Made by a program: the position numbers and the translations under genes. Under the pieces are notes generated by a model that did no database searches, was not told the DNA's origin, and saw nothing but the letters and a program-made list of their open reading frames with translations. Below, one piece after another: positions 49,100 through 63,060 of a stretch of 64,000 bases of DNA (position 1 is its first letter; the number at the start of each line of letters is the position of its first letter). The stretch covers positions 186,001 to 250,000 of the forward strand of contig CAXKVV010002167.1 in the NCBI GenBank assembly GCA_964058805.1, read 5' to 3'. Source of the DNA: Schoenoplectus triqueter (taxonomy: Eukaryota > Streptophyta > Magnoliopsida > Poales > Cyperaceae).

Positions 49100-52000
49100 G
49101 AAAGGACGCCCTCGGTAACGCCGAAAACGAGTCCGGGCGCGCAAAACATGAAAACGGGACCCGACGACCTCAGCACCGCCGAAAACGAGTCCGGGCATGC
49201 AAAACATGAAAACGGGACCCGACGACCACGGCAACGCCCAAAACGTGTCCGAGCGCGCAAAACTCGAAAACGGGACAGGACGCCCTCGGTACCGCCGAAA
49301 ACGAGTCCTGGCGTGCAAAACATGAAAACGGGACCCGACGCCCTCGGCACCGCCGTAAACGAGTACGGGCGCGCAAAACTTGAAAACGGGAAAGGACGCC
49401 CTCGGTAACGCCGAAAATAAGCCCGGGCGCGCAAAACATGAACACGGGACCCGACGACCTCAACAACGCCCAGAACGTGTCCGGGCGCGCAAAACTCGAA
49501 AACGGGACAAGATGCCCTCGGTACCGCCGAAACGAGTTCGGGCGAGCAAAACATGAAAGCGGGACCCAACGCCCTCGGCACCGCCGTAAACGAGTCCGGG
49601 CGCGCAAAACTTGAAAACGGGACCCGACGCCCTCGGTACCGCCGAAAACGAGTCCGGGCGCGCAAAACATGAAGACGGGACCCGACGACCTCGGCACCGC
49701 CGAAAAAGTGTCCGGGCGCGTAATCTGTGAAAACGGGACAGGACGCCCTCGGCACCGCCGAAAACGTGTCCGGGCGCGCAAAACATGAAAACGGGACCAA
49801 ACGCCCACGGTACCGCCGAAAACGAGTCCGGGCGCGCAAAACAAGTAAAAGGGACCCGACGCGCTCGGTACCGCCGAAAACGAGTCCTGGCGCGCAAAAC
49901 AAGTAAAAGGGACCCGACGCCCTCGGTACCGCCGAAAATTAGTCCTGGCGCGCAAAACTTGAAAACGGGACCCGACTGCCTCGGTACCGCCGAAAATGTG
50001 TCCGGGCGTGCAAAACATGAAAACGGGACCCGACGGCCTCGGCACCGCCGAAAACGTGTCCGGGCGCCCAAAACTTGAAAATGGGAAAGGATGCCCTCTA
50101 TACCGCCGAAAACGAGTCCCGGCGCGCAAAACAAGAAAACGGGACCCGAGGACGTCGGCATCGCCGAAAACGAGTCCGGGCGCGTAAAACACGAAAATGG
50201 GACCCGACGACCTCGGCAACGCCCAAAACGAGTCCGGGCGCGCAAAACTCGAAAACGGGACAGGACGCCCTCGGTACCGCCAAAAACGTGTCCGGGCGCG
50301 CAAAACATGAAAACGGGACCCGACGCCCTCGGCACCGCCGTAAACGAGTCCGTGCGCGCAAAACTTGAAAACGGGAAAGGACGCCCTCGGTAACGCCGAA
50401 AACGAGTCCGGGCGCGCAAAACATGAAAACGGGACCCGACGACCTCGGCAACGCCCAAGACGTGTCCTGGCGCGCAAAACTTGAAAACGGGAAAGGACGC
50501 CCTCGGTAACGCCGAAAACGAGTCCGGGCGCGCAAAACATAAAAACGGGACCCGACGACCTCGGCAACACCCAAAATGTGTCCTGGCGCGCAAAACTTGA
50601 AAACGGGAAAGGACGCCCTCGGTAACGCCGAAAATGAGTCCGGGCGCGCAAAACATGAAAACGGGACCCGACGACCTCTGCACCGCCGAAAACGAGTCCG
50701 GGCGTGCAAAACATGAAAAGGGGACCCGACGACCACGGCAACGCCCAAAACGTGTCCGAGCGCGCAAAACTCGAAAACGGGACAGGACGCCCTCGGTACC
50801 GCCGAAAACGAGTCCTGGCGTGCAAAACATGAAAACGGGACCTGACGCCCTCGGCACCGCCGTAAACGAGTACGGGCGCGCAAAACTTGAAAACGGGAAA
50901 GGACGCCCTCGGTAACGCCGAAAATAAGCCCGGGCGCGCAAAACATGAAAACGGGACCCGACGACCTCAACAACGCCCAGAAGGTGTCCGGGCGCGCAAA
51001 ACTCGAAAACGGGACAAGATGCCCTCGGTACCGCCGAAACGAGTTCGGGCGAGCAAAACATGAAAGCGGGACCCGACGCCCTCGGCACCGCCGTAAACGA
51101 GTCCGGGCGCGCAAAACTTGAAAACGGGACCCGACGCCCTCGGTACCGCCGAAAAAGAGTCCGGGCGCGCAAAACATGAAGACGGGACCCGACGACCTCG
51201 GCACCGCCGAAAAAGTGTCCGGGCGCGTAATCCGTGAAAACGGGACAGGACGCCCTCGGCACCGCCGAAAACGTGTCCGGGCGCGCAAAACATGAAAACG
51301 GGACCAAACGCCCACGGTACCGCCGAAAACGAGTCCGGGCGCGCAAAACAAGTAAAAGGGACCCGACGCGCTTGGTACCGCCAAAAACGAGTCCTGGCGC
51401 GCAAAACAAGTAAAAGGGACCCGACGCCCTCGGTACCGCCGAAAATTAGTCCTGGCGCGCAAAACTTGAAAACGGGACCCGACTGCCTCGGTACCGCCGA
51501 AAATGTGTCCGGGCGTGCAAAACATGAAAACGGGACCCGACGGCCTCGGCACCGCCGAAAACGTGTCCGGGCGCCCAAAACTTGAAAATGGGAAAGGATG
51601 CCCTCTATACCGCCAAAAACGAGTCCGGGCGCGCAAAACAAGAAAACGGGACCCGAGGACGTCGGCATCGCCGAAAACGAGTCCGGGCGCGCAAAACACG
51701 AAAACGGGACCCGACGACCTCGGCAACGCCCAAAACGAGTCCGGGCGCGCAAAACTCGAAAACGGGACAGGACGCCCTCGGTACCGCCAAAAACGTGTCC
51801 GGGCGCGCAAAACATGAAAACGGGACCCGACGCCCTCGGCACCGCCGTAAACGAGTCCGTGCGCGCAAAACTTGAAAACGGGAAAGGACGCCCTCGGTAA
51901 CGCCGAAAACGAGTCCGGGCGCGCAAAACATGAAAACGGGACCCGACGACCTCGGCAACGCCCAAGACGTGTCCTGGCGCGCAAAACTTGAAAACGGGAA

Positions 52001-52500
52001 AGGACGCCCTCGGTAACGCCGAAAACGAGTCTGGGCGCGCAAAACATGAAAACGGGACCCGACGCCCTCGGCACCGCTGTAAACAAGTCCGGGCGCGCAA
52101 AACTTGAAAACGGGAAAGGACGCCCTCGGTAACGCCGAAAACGAGTCCGGGCGCGCAAAACATGAAAACGGGACCCGACGACCTCAGCACCGCCGAAAAC
52201 GAGTCTGGGCGTGCAAAACATGAAAACGGGACCCGACGACCACGGCAACGCCCAAAACGTGTCCGAGCGCGCAAAACTCGAAAACGGGACAGGACGCCCT
52301 CGGTACCGCCGAAAACGAGTCCTGGCGTGCAAAACATGAAAACGGGACCCGACGCCCTCGGCACCGCCGTAAACGAGTACGGGCGCGCAAAACTTGAAAA
52401 CGGGAAAGGACGCCCTCGGTAACGCCGAAAATAAGTCCGGGCGCGCAAAACATGAAAACGGGACCCGACGACCTCAACAACGCCCAGAACGTGTCCGGGC
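49100..52500 (+). repeat. 1507-bp higher-order repeat (26-mer), two copies plus a partial one
   Basis: The five-monomer signature recurs near 49148, 50655 and 52162, exactly 1507 bp apart, and intervening units match at the same offset (for example GGACCAAACGCCCACGG near 49795 and 51302, and GGGCGCCCAAAACTTG near 50063 and 51570). Copies look nearly identical by eye. One difference is CCCTACTGCC versus CCCGACTGCC in related units. The same 1507-bp spacing is seen for 45058/46565 and 54790/56297, so this HOR has been copied to several places. Confidence 0.8.
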
Positions 52501-54789
52501 GCGCAAAACTTGAAAACGGGACCCGACGGCCTCGGTACCGCCGAAAACGAGTCCGGGCGCGCAAAACAAGAAAACGGGACCCGACGACGTCGGCACCGCC
52601 GAAAACGTGTCCGGGCATGCAAAACATGAAAACGGGACCCTACGACCTCGGCAACGCCCAAAACGTGTCCGGGCACGCAAAACTCAGAAACGGGACAGGA
52701 CGCCCTCGGTACCGCCGAAAACGTGTCTGGGCGCGCAAAACATGAAAACGGGACCCGACGCCCTCGGCACCGCCGTAAACGAGTCCGGGCGCGCAAAACT
52801 TGAAAACGGGAAAGGATGCCCTCGGTAACGCCGAAAACGAGTCCGGGCGCGCAAAACATGAAAACGGGACCAGACGACCTCGGCACCGCCGAAAACGAGT
52901 CTGGGCGCGCAAAACATGAAAACGGGACCCGACGACCTCGGCAACGCCCAAAACGTGTCCGGGCGCGCAAAACTCGAAAACAGGACAGGACGCCCTCGGT
53001 ACCGCCGAAAACGAGTCCGGGCGCGCAAAACATGAAAACGGGACTCGACGACCTCGGCGCAGCCGAAAACGGGACTGGCCGCCCTCGGCACCGCCGAAAA
53101 CGTGTACGGGCGCGCAAAACATGAAAACGGGACCCGACGCCCGCGGTACCGCCGAAAACGAGTCTGGGCAAGCAAAACATGTAAAAGGGACCAGACGACC
53201 TTGGTACCGCCGAAAACGAGTCCTCGCGCGCAAAACTTGAAAACGGGACCCCACGCCCTCGGTACCGCCGAAAATGAGTCCGGGCGCGCAAAACATGAAA
53301 ACAGGACCCGACGACCTCGGCACTGCCGAAAACGTGTCCGGGCGCGCAAATCTTGTAAACGGGAAAGGACGCCCTCAGTACCGCCAAAAACGAGTTTGGG
53401 TGCGCAAAAAAAGAAAACGGGACCCGACGACTTCGGCACCGCCGAAAACGTGTCCGGGCGCGAAAAAGTTGAAAAGGGGAAAGGACGCCCTCGGTACCGC
53501 CGAAAACGAGTCCGTGCGCGCAAAACATGAAAACGGGACCAAACGCCCACGGTACCGCCGAAAACGAGTCCGGGCGCGCAAAACAAGTAAAAGGGACCCG
53601 ACGCCCTCGGTACCGCCGAAAACGAGTCCTGGCGCGCAAAACAAGTAAAAGGGACCCGACGCCCTCGGTACCGCCGAAAATTAGTCCGGGCGCGCGGGAC
53701 CCGACGCCCTCGGTACCGCCGAAAACGAGTCCTGGCGCGCAAAACAAGTAAAAGGGACCCGACGCCCTCGGTACCGCCGAAAATTAGTTCGGGCGCGCAA
53801 AACATGAAAACAGGACCCGACGACCGCGGCACTGCCGAAAACGTGTCCGAGCGCGCAAAACTTGTAAACGGGAAAGGACGCCCTCCGTACCGCCAAAAAC
53901 GAGTCTGGGTGCGCAAAACATGAAAACGGGACCCGACGACCTCGGCAACGCCCAAAACGTGTCCTTGCGCGCAACACTTGAAAACGGGAAAGGACGCCCT
54001 CGGTAACGCCGAAAACGAGTCCGGGCGCGCAAAACATGAAAACGGGACCAAACGCCCACGGTACCGCCGAAAACGAGTCCGGGCGCGCAAAACAAGTAAA
54101 AGGGACCCGACGCGCTCGGTACCGCCGAAAACGAGTCCTGGCGCGCAAAACAAGTAAAAGAGACCCGACGCCCTCGGTACCGCTGAAAATTAGTCCTGGC
54201 GCGCAAAACTTGAAAACGGGACCCGACTGCCTCGGTACCGCCGAAAATGTGTCCGGGCGTGCAAAACATGAAAACGGGACCCGACGGCCTCGGCACCGCC
54301 GAAAACGTGTCCGGGCGCGCAAAACTTGAAAATGGGAAAGGATGCCCTCTGTACCGCCGAAAACGAGTCCGGGCGCGCAAAACAAGAAAACGGGACCTGA
54401 CGACCTCGGCATCGCCGAAAACGAGTCCGGGCGCGCAAAACACGAAAACGGGACACGACGACCTCGGCAACGCCCAAAACGAGTCCGGGCGCGCAAAACT
54501 CGAAAACGGGACAGGACGCCCTCGGTACCGCCAAAAACGTGTCCGGGCGCGCAACACATGAAAACAGGACCCGACGCCCTCGGCACCGCCGTAAACGAGT
54601 CCGTGCGCCCAAAACTTGAAAACGGGAAAGGACGCCCTCGGTAACGCCGAAAACGAGTCCGGGCGCGCAAAACACAAAAACGGGACCCGACGACCTCGGC
54701 AACGCCCAAAACGTGTCCTGGCGCGCAAAACTTGAAAACGGGAAAGGACGCCCTCGGTAACGCCGAAAACGAGTCCGGGCGCGCAAAAC

Positions 54790-57000
54790 ATGAAAACGGG
54801 ACCCGACGACCTCAGCACCGCCGAAAACGAGTCCGGGCGTGCAAAACATGAAAACGGGACCCGACGACCACGACAACGCCCAAAACGTGTCCGAGCGCGC
54901 AAAACTCGAAAACGGGACAGGACGCCCTCGGTACCGCCGAAAACGAGTCCTGGCGTGCAAAACATGAAAACGGGACCCGACGCCCTCGGCACCGCCGTAA
55001 ACGAGTACGGGCGCGCAAAACTTGAAAACGGGAAAGGACGCCCTCGGTAACGCCGAAAATAAGTCCGGGCGCGCAAAACATGAAAACGGGACCCGGCGAC
55101 CTCAACAACGCCCAGAACGTGTCCGGGCGCGCAAAACTCGAAAACGGGACAAGACGCCCTCGGTACCGCCGAAACGAGTTCGGGCGAGCAAAACATGAAA
55201 GCGGGACCCGACGCCCTCGGCACCGCCGTAAACGAGTCCGGGAGCGCAAAACTTGAAAACGGGACCCGACGCCCTCGGTACCGCCGAAAACGAGTCCGGG
55301 CGCGCAAAACATGAAGACGGGACCCGACGACCTCGGCACCGCCGAAAAAGTGTCCGGGCGCGCAATCCGTGAAAACGGGACAGGACGCCCTCGGCACCGC
55401 CGAAAACGTGTCCGGGCGCGCAAAACATGAAAACGGGACCAAACGCCCACGGTACCGCCGAAAACGAGTCCGGGCGCGCAAAACAAGTAAAAGGGACCCG
55501 ACGCGCTCGGTACCGCCGAAAACGAGTCCTGGCGCGCAAAACAAGTAAAAGGGACCCGACGCCCTCGGTACCGCCGAAAATTAGTCCTGGCGCGCAAAAC
55601 TTGAAAACGGGACCCGACTGCCTCGGTACCGCCGAAAATGTGTCCGGGCGTGCAAAACATGAAAACGGGACCCGACGGCCTCGGCACCGCCGAAAACGTG
55701 TCCGGGCGCGCAAAACTTGAAAATGGGAAAGGATGCCCTCTGTACCGCCGAAAACGAGTCCGGGCGCGCAAAACAAGAAAACGGGACCCGAGGATGTCGG
55801 CATCGCCGAAAATGAATCCGGGCGCGCAAAACACGAAAACGGGACCCGACGACCTCGGCAACGCCCAAAACGAGTCCAGGCGCGCAAAACTCGAAAACGG
55901 TACAGGACGCCCTCGGTACCGCCAAAAACGTGTCCGGGCGCGCAAAACATGAAAACGGGACCCGACGCCCTGGGCACCGCCGTAAACGAGTCCGTGCGCG
56001 CAAAACTTGAAAACGGGAAAGGACGCCCTCGGTAACGCCGAAAACGAGTCCGGGCGCGCAAAACATGAAAACGGGACCCGACGACCTCGGCAACGCCCAA
56101 GACGTGTCCTAGCGCGCAAAACTTGAAAACGGGAAAGGACGCCCTCGGTAACGCCGAAAATGAGTCCGGGCGCGCAAAACATGAAAACGGGACCCGACGC
56201 CCTCGGCACCGCTGTAAACAAGTCCGGGCGCGCAAAACTTGAAAACGGGAAAGGACGCCCTCGGTAACGCCGAAAACGAGTCCGGGCGCGCAAAACATGA
56301 AAACGGGACCCGACGACCTCAGCACCGCCGAAAACGAGTCCGGCCGTGCAAAACATGAAAACGGGACCCGACGACCACGGCAACGCCCAAAACGTGTCCG
56401 AGCGCGCAAAACTCGAAAACGGGACAGGACGCCCTCGGTACCGCCGAAAATGAGTCCTGGCGTGCAAAACATGAAAACGGGACCCGACGCCCTCGGCACC
56501 GCCGTAAACGAGTACGGGCGCGCAAAACTTGAAAACGGGAGAGGACGCCCTCGGTAACGCCGAAAATAAGTCCGGGCGCGCAAAACATGAAAACGGGACC
56601 CGACGACCTCAACAACGCCCAGAACGTGTCCGGGCGCGCAAAACTCGAAAACGGGACAAGACGCCCTCGGTACCGCCGAAACGAGTTCGGGCGAGCAAAA
56701 CATGAAAACGGGACCCGACGCCCTCGGCACCGCCGTAAACGAGTCCGGGCGCGCAAAACTTGAAAACGGGACCCGACGCCCTCGGTACCGTCGAAAACGA
56801 GTCCGGGCGCGCAAACATGAAGACGAGACCCGACGACCTCGGCACCGCCGAAAAAGTGTCCGGGCGCGCAATCCGTGAAAACGGGACAGGACGCCCTCGG
56901 CACCGCCGAAAACGTGTCCGGGCGCGCAAAACATGAAAACGGGACCAAACGCCCACGGTACCGCCCAAAACGAGTCCGGGCGCGCAAAACAAGTAAAAGG
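54790..57000 (+). repeat. 1507-bp higher-order repeat, further copy pair
   Basis: Units near 54790-55490 match units near 56297-56997 at an offset of 1507 bp, including GCAATCCGTG (55365 and 56870) and the ACCAAACGCCCACGG unit (55438 and 56945). The match ends near 57000, where GACGCATCGGCACC (57006) marks a short deletion also seen at 60586. That shared deletion links this block to the one near 60.2-60.7 kb. Confidence 0.7.
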
Positions 57001-60000
57001 GACCCGACGCATCGGCACCGCCGTAAACGAGTCCGGGCGTGCAAAACTTGAAAACGGGAAAGGACGCCCTCGGTAACGCCGAAAACGAGTCCGGGCGCGC
57101 AAAACATGAAAACGGGACCCGACGAACTCGGCACCGCCGAAAACGAGTCCGAGCGCGCAAAACTCGAAAACGGGACAGGACGCCCTCGGTACCGCCGAAA
57201 ACGAGTCCGGGCGTGCAAAACATGAAAACGGGACCCGACGCCCTCGGCACCGCCGTAAACGAGTCCGGGCGCGCAAAACTTGAAAACGGGACCCGACGAC
57301 CTCGGTACCGCCGAAAACGAGTCCGGGCGCGCAAAACATGAAAACGGGACCCGACGACCTCGGCATCGCCGAAAAAGTGTCCGGGCGCGCAATCCGTGAA
57401 AACGGGACAGGACGCCCTCGGCACCGCCGAAAACGTGTCAGGGCGCGCAAAACATGAAAACGGGACCAAACGCCCACGGTACCGCCGAAAACGAGTCCGG
57501 GCGCGCAAAACAAGTAAAAGGGACCCGACGCCCTCGGTATCGCCGAAAACGAGTCCTGGCGCGCAAAAGTTGAAAACGGGACCCGACGGCCTCGTTAACG
57601 CCGAAAATGAGTCCGGGCGCGCAAAACTTGAAAACGGGACCCGACGGCCTCGGTACCGCCGAAAACGAGTCCGGGCGCGCAAAACAAGAAAACGGGACCC
57701 GACGACGTCGGCACCGCCGAAAACGTGTCCGGGCGCGCAAAACTTGAAAACGAGAAAGGACGCCCTCGGTACCGCCGAAAACGAGTCCGGGCGCGCAAAA
57801 CAAGAAAACGCGACCCGACGACGTCGGCACCTCGGAAAACGAGTCCGGGCGCGCAAAACAAGAAAACGGCACCCGACGACCTCGGCAACGCCCAAAACGT
57901 GTCCGGGCGCGCAAAACTCGAAAACAGGACAGGACGCCCTCGGTACCGCCGAAAACGAGTCCGGGCGCGCAAAACATGAAAACGGGACTCGACGACCTCG
58001 GCGCCGCCGAAAACGTGTCCGGGCGCGCATACCTTGAAAATAGGACAGGACGGCCTCGGCACCGCCGAAAACGTGTACGGGCGCGCAAAACATGAAAACG
58101 GGACCCGACGCCCGCGGTACCGCCGAAAACGAGTCCGGGCAAGCAAAACATGTAAAAGGGACCAGACGACCTTGGTACCGCCGAAAACGAGTCCTCGCGC
58201 GCAAAACTTGAAAACGGGACCCCACGCCCTCGGTACCGCCGAAAATGAGTCCGGGCGGGCAAAACATGAAAACAGGACCCGACGACCTCGGCACTGCCGA
58301 AAACGTGTCCGGGCGCGCAAATCTTGTAAACGGGAAAGGACGCCCTCAGTACCGCCAAAAACGAGTGTGGGTGCGCAAAAAAAGAAAACGGGACCCGACG
58401 ACTTCGGCACCGCCGAAAACATGTCCGGGCGCGAAAAAGTTGAAAAGGGGAAAGGACGCCCTCGGTACCGCCGAAAACGAGTCCATGCGCGCAAAACATG
58501 AAAACGGGACCAAACGCCCACGGTACCGCCGAAAACGAGTCCGGGCGCGCAAAACAAGTAAAAGGGACCCGACGCCCTCGGTACCGCCGAAAACGAGTCC
58601 TGGCGCGCAAAACAAGTAAAAGGGACCCGACGCCCTCGGTACCGCCGAAAATTAGTCCGGGCGCGCGGGACCCGACGCCCTCGGTACCGCCGAAAACGAG
58701 TCCTGGCGCGCAAAACAAGTAAAAGGGACCCGACGCCCTCGGTACCGCCGAAAATTAGTCCGGGCGCGCAAAACATGAAAACAGGACCCGACGACCTCGG
58801 CACTGCCGAAAACGTGTCCGAGCGCGCAAAACTTGTAAACGGGAAAGGACGCCCTCGGTACCGCCAAAAACGAGTCTGGGTGCGCAAAACATGAAAACGG
58901 GACCCGACGACCTCGGCAACGCCCAAAACGTGTCCTTGCGCGCAAAACTTGAAAACGGGAAAGGACGCCCTCGGTAACGCCGAAAACGAGTCCGGGCGCG
59001 CAAAACATGAAAACGGGACCAAACGCCCACGGTACCGCCGAAAACGAGTCCGGGCGCGCAAAACAAGTAAAAGGGACCCGACGCGCTCGGTACCGCCGAA
59101 AACGAGTCCTGGCGCGCAAAACAAGTAAAAGAGACCCGACGCCCTCGGTACCGCCGAAAATTAGTCCTGGCGCGCAAAACTTGAAAACGGGACCCGACTG
59201 CCTCGGTACCGCCGAAAATGTGTCCGGGCGTGCAAAACATGAAAACGGGACCCGACGGCCTCGGCACCGCCGAAAACGTGTCCGGGCGCGCAAAACTTGA
59301 AAATGGGAAAGGATGCCCTCTGTACCGCCGAAAACGAGTCCGGGCGCGCAAAACAAGAAAACGGGACCTGACGACCTCGGCATCGCCGAAAACGAGTCCG
59401 GGCGCGCAAAACACGAAAACGGGACCCGACGACCTCGGCAACGCCCAAAACGAGTCTGGGCGCGCAAAACTCGAAAACGGGACAGGACGCCCTCGTACCG
59501 CCAAAAACGTGTCCGGGCGCGCAACACATGAAAACGGGACCCGACGCCCTCGGCACCGCCGTAAACGAGTCCGTGCGCGCAAAACTTGAAAACGGGAAAG
59601 GACGCCCTCGGTAACGCCGAAAACGAGTCCGGGCGCGCAAAACATGAAAACGGGACCCGACGACCTCGGCAACGCCCAAGACGTGTCCTGGCGCGCAAAA
59701 CTTGAAAACGGGAAAGGACGCCATCGGTAACGCCGAAAACGAGTCCGGGCGCGCAAAACATGAAAACGGGACCCGAAGCCCTCGGCACCGCTGTAAACAA
59801 GTCCGGGCGCGCAAAACTTGAAAACGGGAAAGGACGCCCTCGGTAACGCCGAAAACGAGTCCGGGCGCGCAAAACATGAAAACGGGACCCGACGACCTCA
59901 GCACCGCCAAAAACGAGTCCGGGCATGCAAAACATGAAAACGGGACCCGACGACCACGGCAACGCCCAAAACGTGTCCGAGCGCGCAAAACTCGAAAACG

Positions 60001-62189
60001 GGACAGGACGCCCTCGGTACCGCCGAAAACGAGTCCTGGCGTGCAAAACATGAAAACGGGACCCGACGCCCTCGGCACCGCCGTAAACGAGTACGGGCGC
60101 GCAAAACTTGAAAACGGGAAAGGACGCCCTCGGTAACGCCGAAAATAAGTCCGGGCGCGCAAAACATGAAAACGGGACCCGACGACCTCAACAACGCCCA
60201 GAACGTGTCCGGGCGCGCAAAACTCGAAAACGGGACAAGACGCCCTCGGTACCGCCGAAACGAGTTCGGGCGAGCAAAACATGAAAACGGGACCCGACGC
60301 CCTCGGCACCGCCGTAAACGAGTCCGGGCGCGCAAAACTTGAAAACGGGACCCGACGCCCTCGGTACCGCCGAAAACGAGTCCGGGCGCGCAAAACATGA
60401 AGACGGGACCCGACGACCTCGGCACCGCCGAAAAAGTGTCCGGGCGCGCAATCCGTGAAAACGGGACAGGACGCCCTCGGCACCGCCGAAAACGTGTCCG
60501 GGCGCGCAAAACATGAAAACGGGACCAAACGCCCACGGTACCGCCGAAAACGAGTCCGGGCGCGCAAAACAAGTACAAGGGACCCGACGCATCGGCACCG
60601 CCGTAAACGAGTCCGGGCGTGCAAAACTTGAAAACGGGAAAGGACGCCCTCGGTAACGCCGAAAACGAGTCCGGGCGCGCAAAACATGAAAACGGGACCC
60701 GACGAACTCGGCACCGCCGAAAACGAGTCCGGGCGCGCAAAACATGAAAACGGGACCCGACGACCTCGGCAACGCCCAAAACGTGTCCGAGCGCGCAAAA
60801 CTCGAAAACGGGACAGGACGCCCTCGGTACCGCCGAAAACGAGTCCGGGCGCGCAAAACAAGAAAACGGGACCCGACGACGTCGGCACCGCCGAAAACGT
60901 GTCCGGGCATGCAAAACATGAAAACGGGACCCTACGACCTCGGCAACGCCCAAAACGTGTCCGGGCACGCAAAACTCAGAAACGGGACAGGACGCCCTCG
61001 GTACCGCCGAAAACGTGTCCGGGCGCGCAAAACATGAAAACGGGACCCGACGCCCTCGGCACCGCTGTAAACGAGTCCGGGCGCGCATAACTTGAAAACG
61101 GGAAAGGATGCCCTCGGTAACGCCGAAAACGAGTCCGGGCGCGCAAAACTTGAAAACGGGAAAGGATGCCCTCGGTACCGCCGAAAACGAGTCGGGCGCG
61201 CAAAACATGAAAACGGGACCCGACGACCACGGCAACGCCCAAAACGTGTCAGAGCGCGCAAAACTCGAAAACGGGACAGGACGCCCTCGGTACCGCCGAA
61301 AATGAGTCCTGGCGTGCAAAACATGAAAACGGGACCCGACGACCTCGGCACCGCCGAAAAAGTGTCTGGGCGCGCAATCTGTGAAAACGGGACAGGACGC
61401 CCTCGGCACCGCCGAAAACGTGTCCGGGCGCGCAAAACATGAAAACGGGACCAAACGCCCACGGTACCGCCGAAAACGAGTCCGGGCGCGCCAAACTTGC
61501 AAACGGGACCCGACGGCCTCGGTACTGCCGAAATTGAGTCCGGGCGCGCAAAACTTGAAAACGGGACCCGACGGCCTCGGCACCGCCGAAAATGTGTCCG
61601 GGCGCGCAAAACAAGAAAACGCGACCCGACGACATCGGCACCTCGGAAAACGAGTCCGGGCGCGCAAAACAAGAAAACGGCACCCGACGACCTCGGCAAC
61701 GCCCAAAACGTGTCCGGGCGCGCAAAACTCGAAAACAGGACAGGACGCCCTCGGTACCGCCGAAAACGAGTCCGGGCGCGCAAAACATGAAAACGGGACT
61801 CGACGACCTCGGCGCCGCCGAAAACGTGTCCGGGCGCGCATACCTTGAAAATAGGACAGGACGGCCTCGGCACGGCCGAAAACGGGACTGGACGCCCTCG
61901 GCACCGCCGAAAACGTGTACGGGCGCGCAAAACATGAAAACGGGACCCGACGCCCGCGGTACCGCCGAAAACGAGTCCGGGCAAGCAAAACATGTAAAAG
62001 GGACCAGACGACCTTGGTACCGCCGAAAACGAGTCCTCGCGCGCAAAACTTGAAAACGGGACCCCACGCCCTCGGTACCGCCGAAAATGAGTCCGGGCGC
62101 GCAAAACATGAAAACAGGACCCGACGACCTCGGCACTGCCGAAAACGTGTCCGGGCGCGCAAATCTTGTAAACGGGAAAGGACGCCCTC

Positions 62190-63060
62190 AGCACCGCCGA
62201 AAACGTGTCCGGGCGCGAAAAAGTTGAAAAGAGGAAAGGACGCCCTCGGTACCGCCGAAAACGAGTCCGGGCGCGCAAAACATGAAAACGGGACCAAACG
62301 CCCACGGTACCGCCGAAAACGAGTCCGGGCGCGCAAAACAAGTAAAAGGGACCCGACGCCCTCGGTACCGCCGAAAACGAGTCCTGGCGCGCAAAACAAG
62401 TAAAAGGGACCCGACGCCCTCGGTACCGCCGAAAATTAGTCCGGGCGCGCGGGACCCGACGCCCTCGGTACCGCCGAAAATGAGTCCTGGCGCGCAAAAC
62501 AAGTAAAAGGGACCCGACGCCCTCGGTACCGCCGAAAATTAGTCCGGGCGCGCAAAACATGAAAACAGGACCCGACGACCTCGGCACTGCCGAAAACGTG
62601 TCCGGGCGCGCAAATCTTGTAAACGGGAAAGGACGCCCTCAGTACCGCCAAAAACGAGTGTGGGTGCGCAAAAAAAGAAAATGGGACCCGACGACTTCGG
62701 CACCGCCGAAAACGTGTCCGGGCGCGAAAAAGTTGAAAAGTGGAAAGGACGCCCTCGGTACCGCCGAAAACGAGTCCGTGCGCGCAAAACATGAAAACGG
62801 GACCAAACGCCCACGGTACCGCCGAAAACGAGTCCGGGCGCGCAAAACAAGTAAAAGGGACCCGACGCCCTCGGTACCGCCGAAAACGAGTCCTGGCGCG
62901 CAAAACAAGTAAAAGGGACCCGACGCCCTCGGTACCGCCGAAAATTAGTCCGGGCGCGCGGGACCCGACGCCCTCGGTACCGCCGAAAACGAGTCCTGGC
63001 GCGGAAAACAAGTAAAAGGGACCCGACGCCCTCGGTACCGCCGAAAATTAGTCCGGGCGC
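62190..63060 (+). repeat. 509-bp repeat (8 full monomers plus one 45-bp unit), two copies
   Basis: Two tandem copies contain the same shortened monomer, in which GGGCGCGC is joined directly to GGGACCCG (junctions at 62450/62451 and 62959/62960, 509 bp apart). 8 x 58 + 45 = 509, so the period is set by the 45-bp unit. The same junction occurs singly at 53695/53696 and 58666/58667, where the surrounding order of units is the same. Confidence 0.8.
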
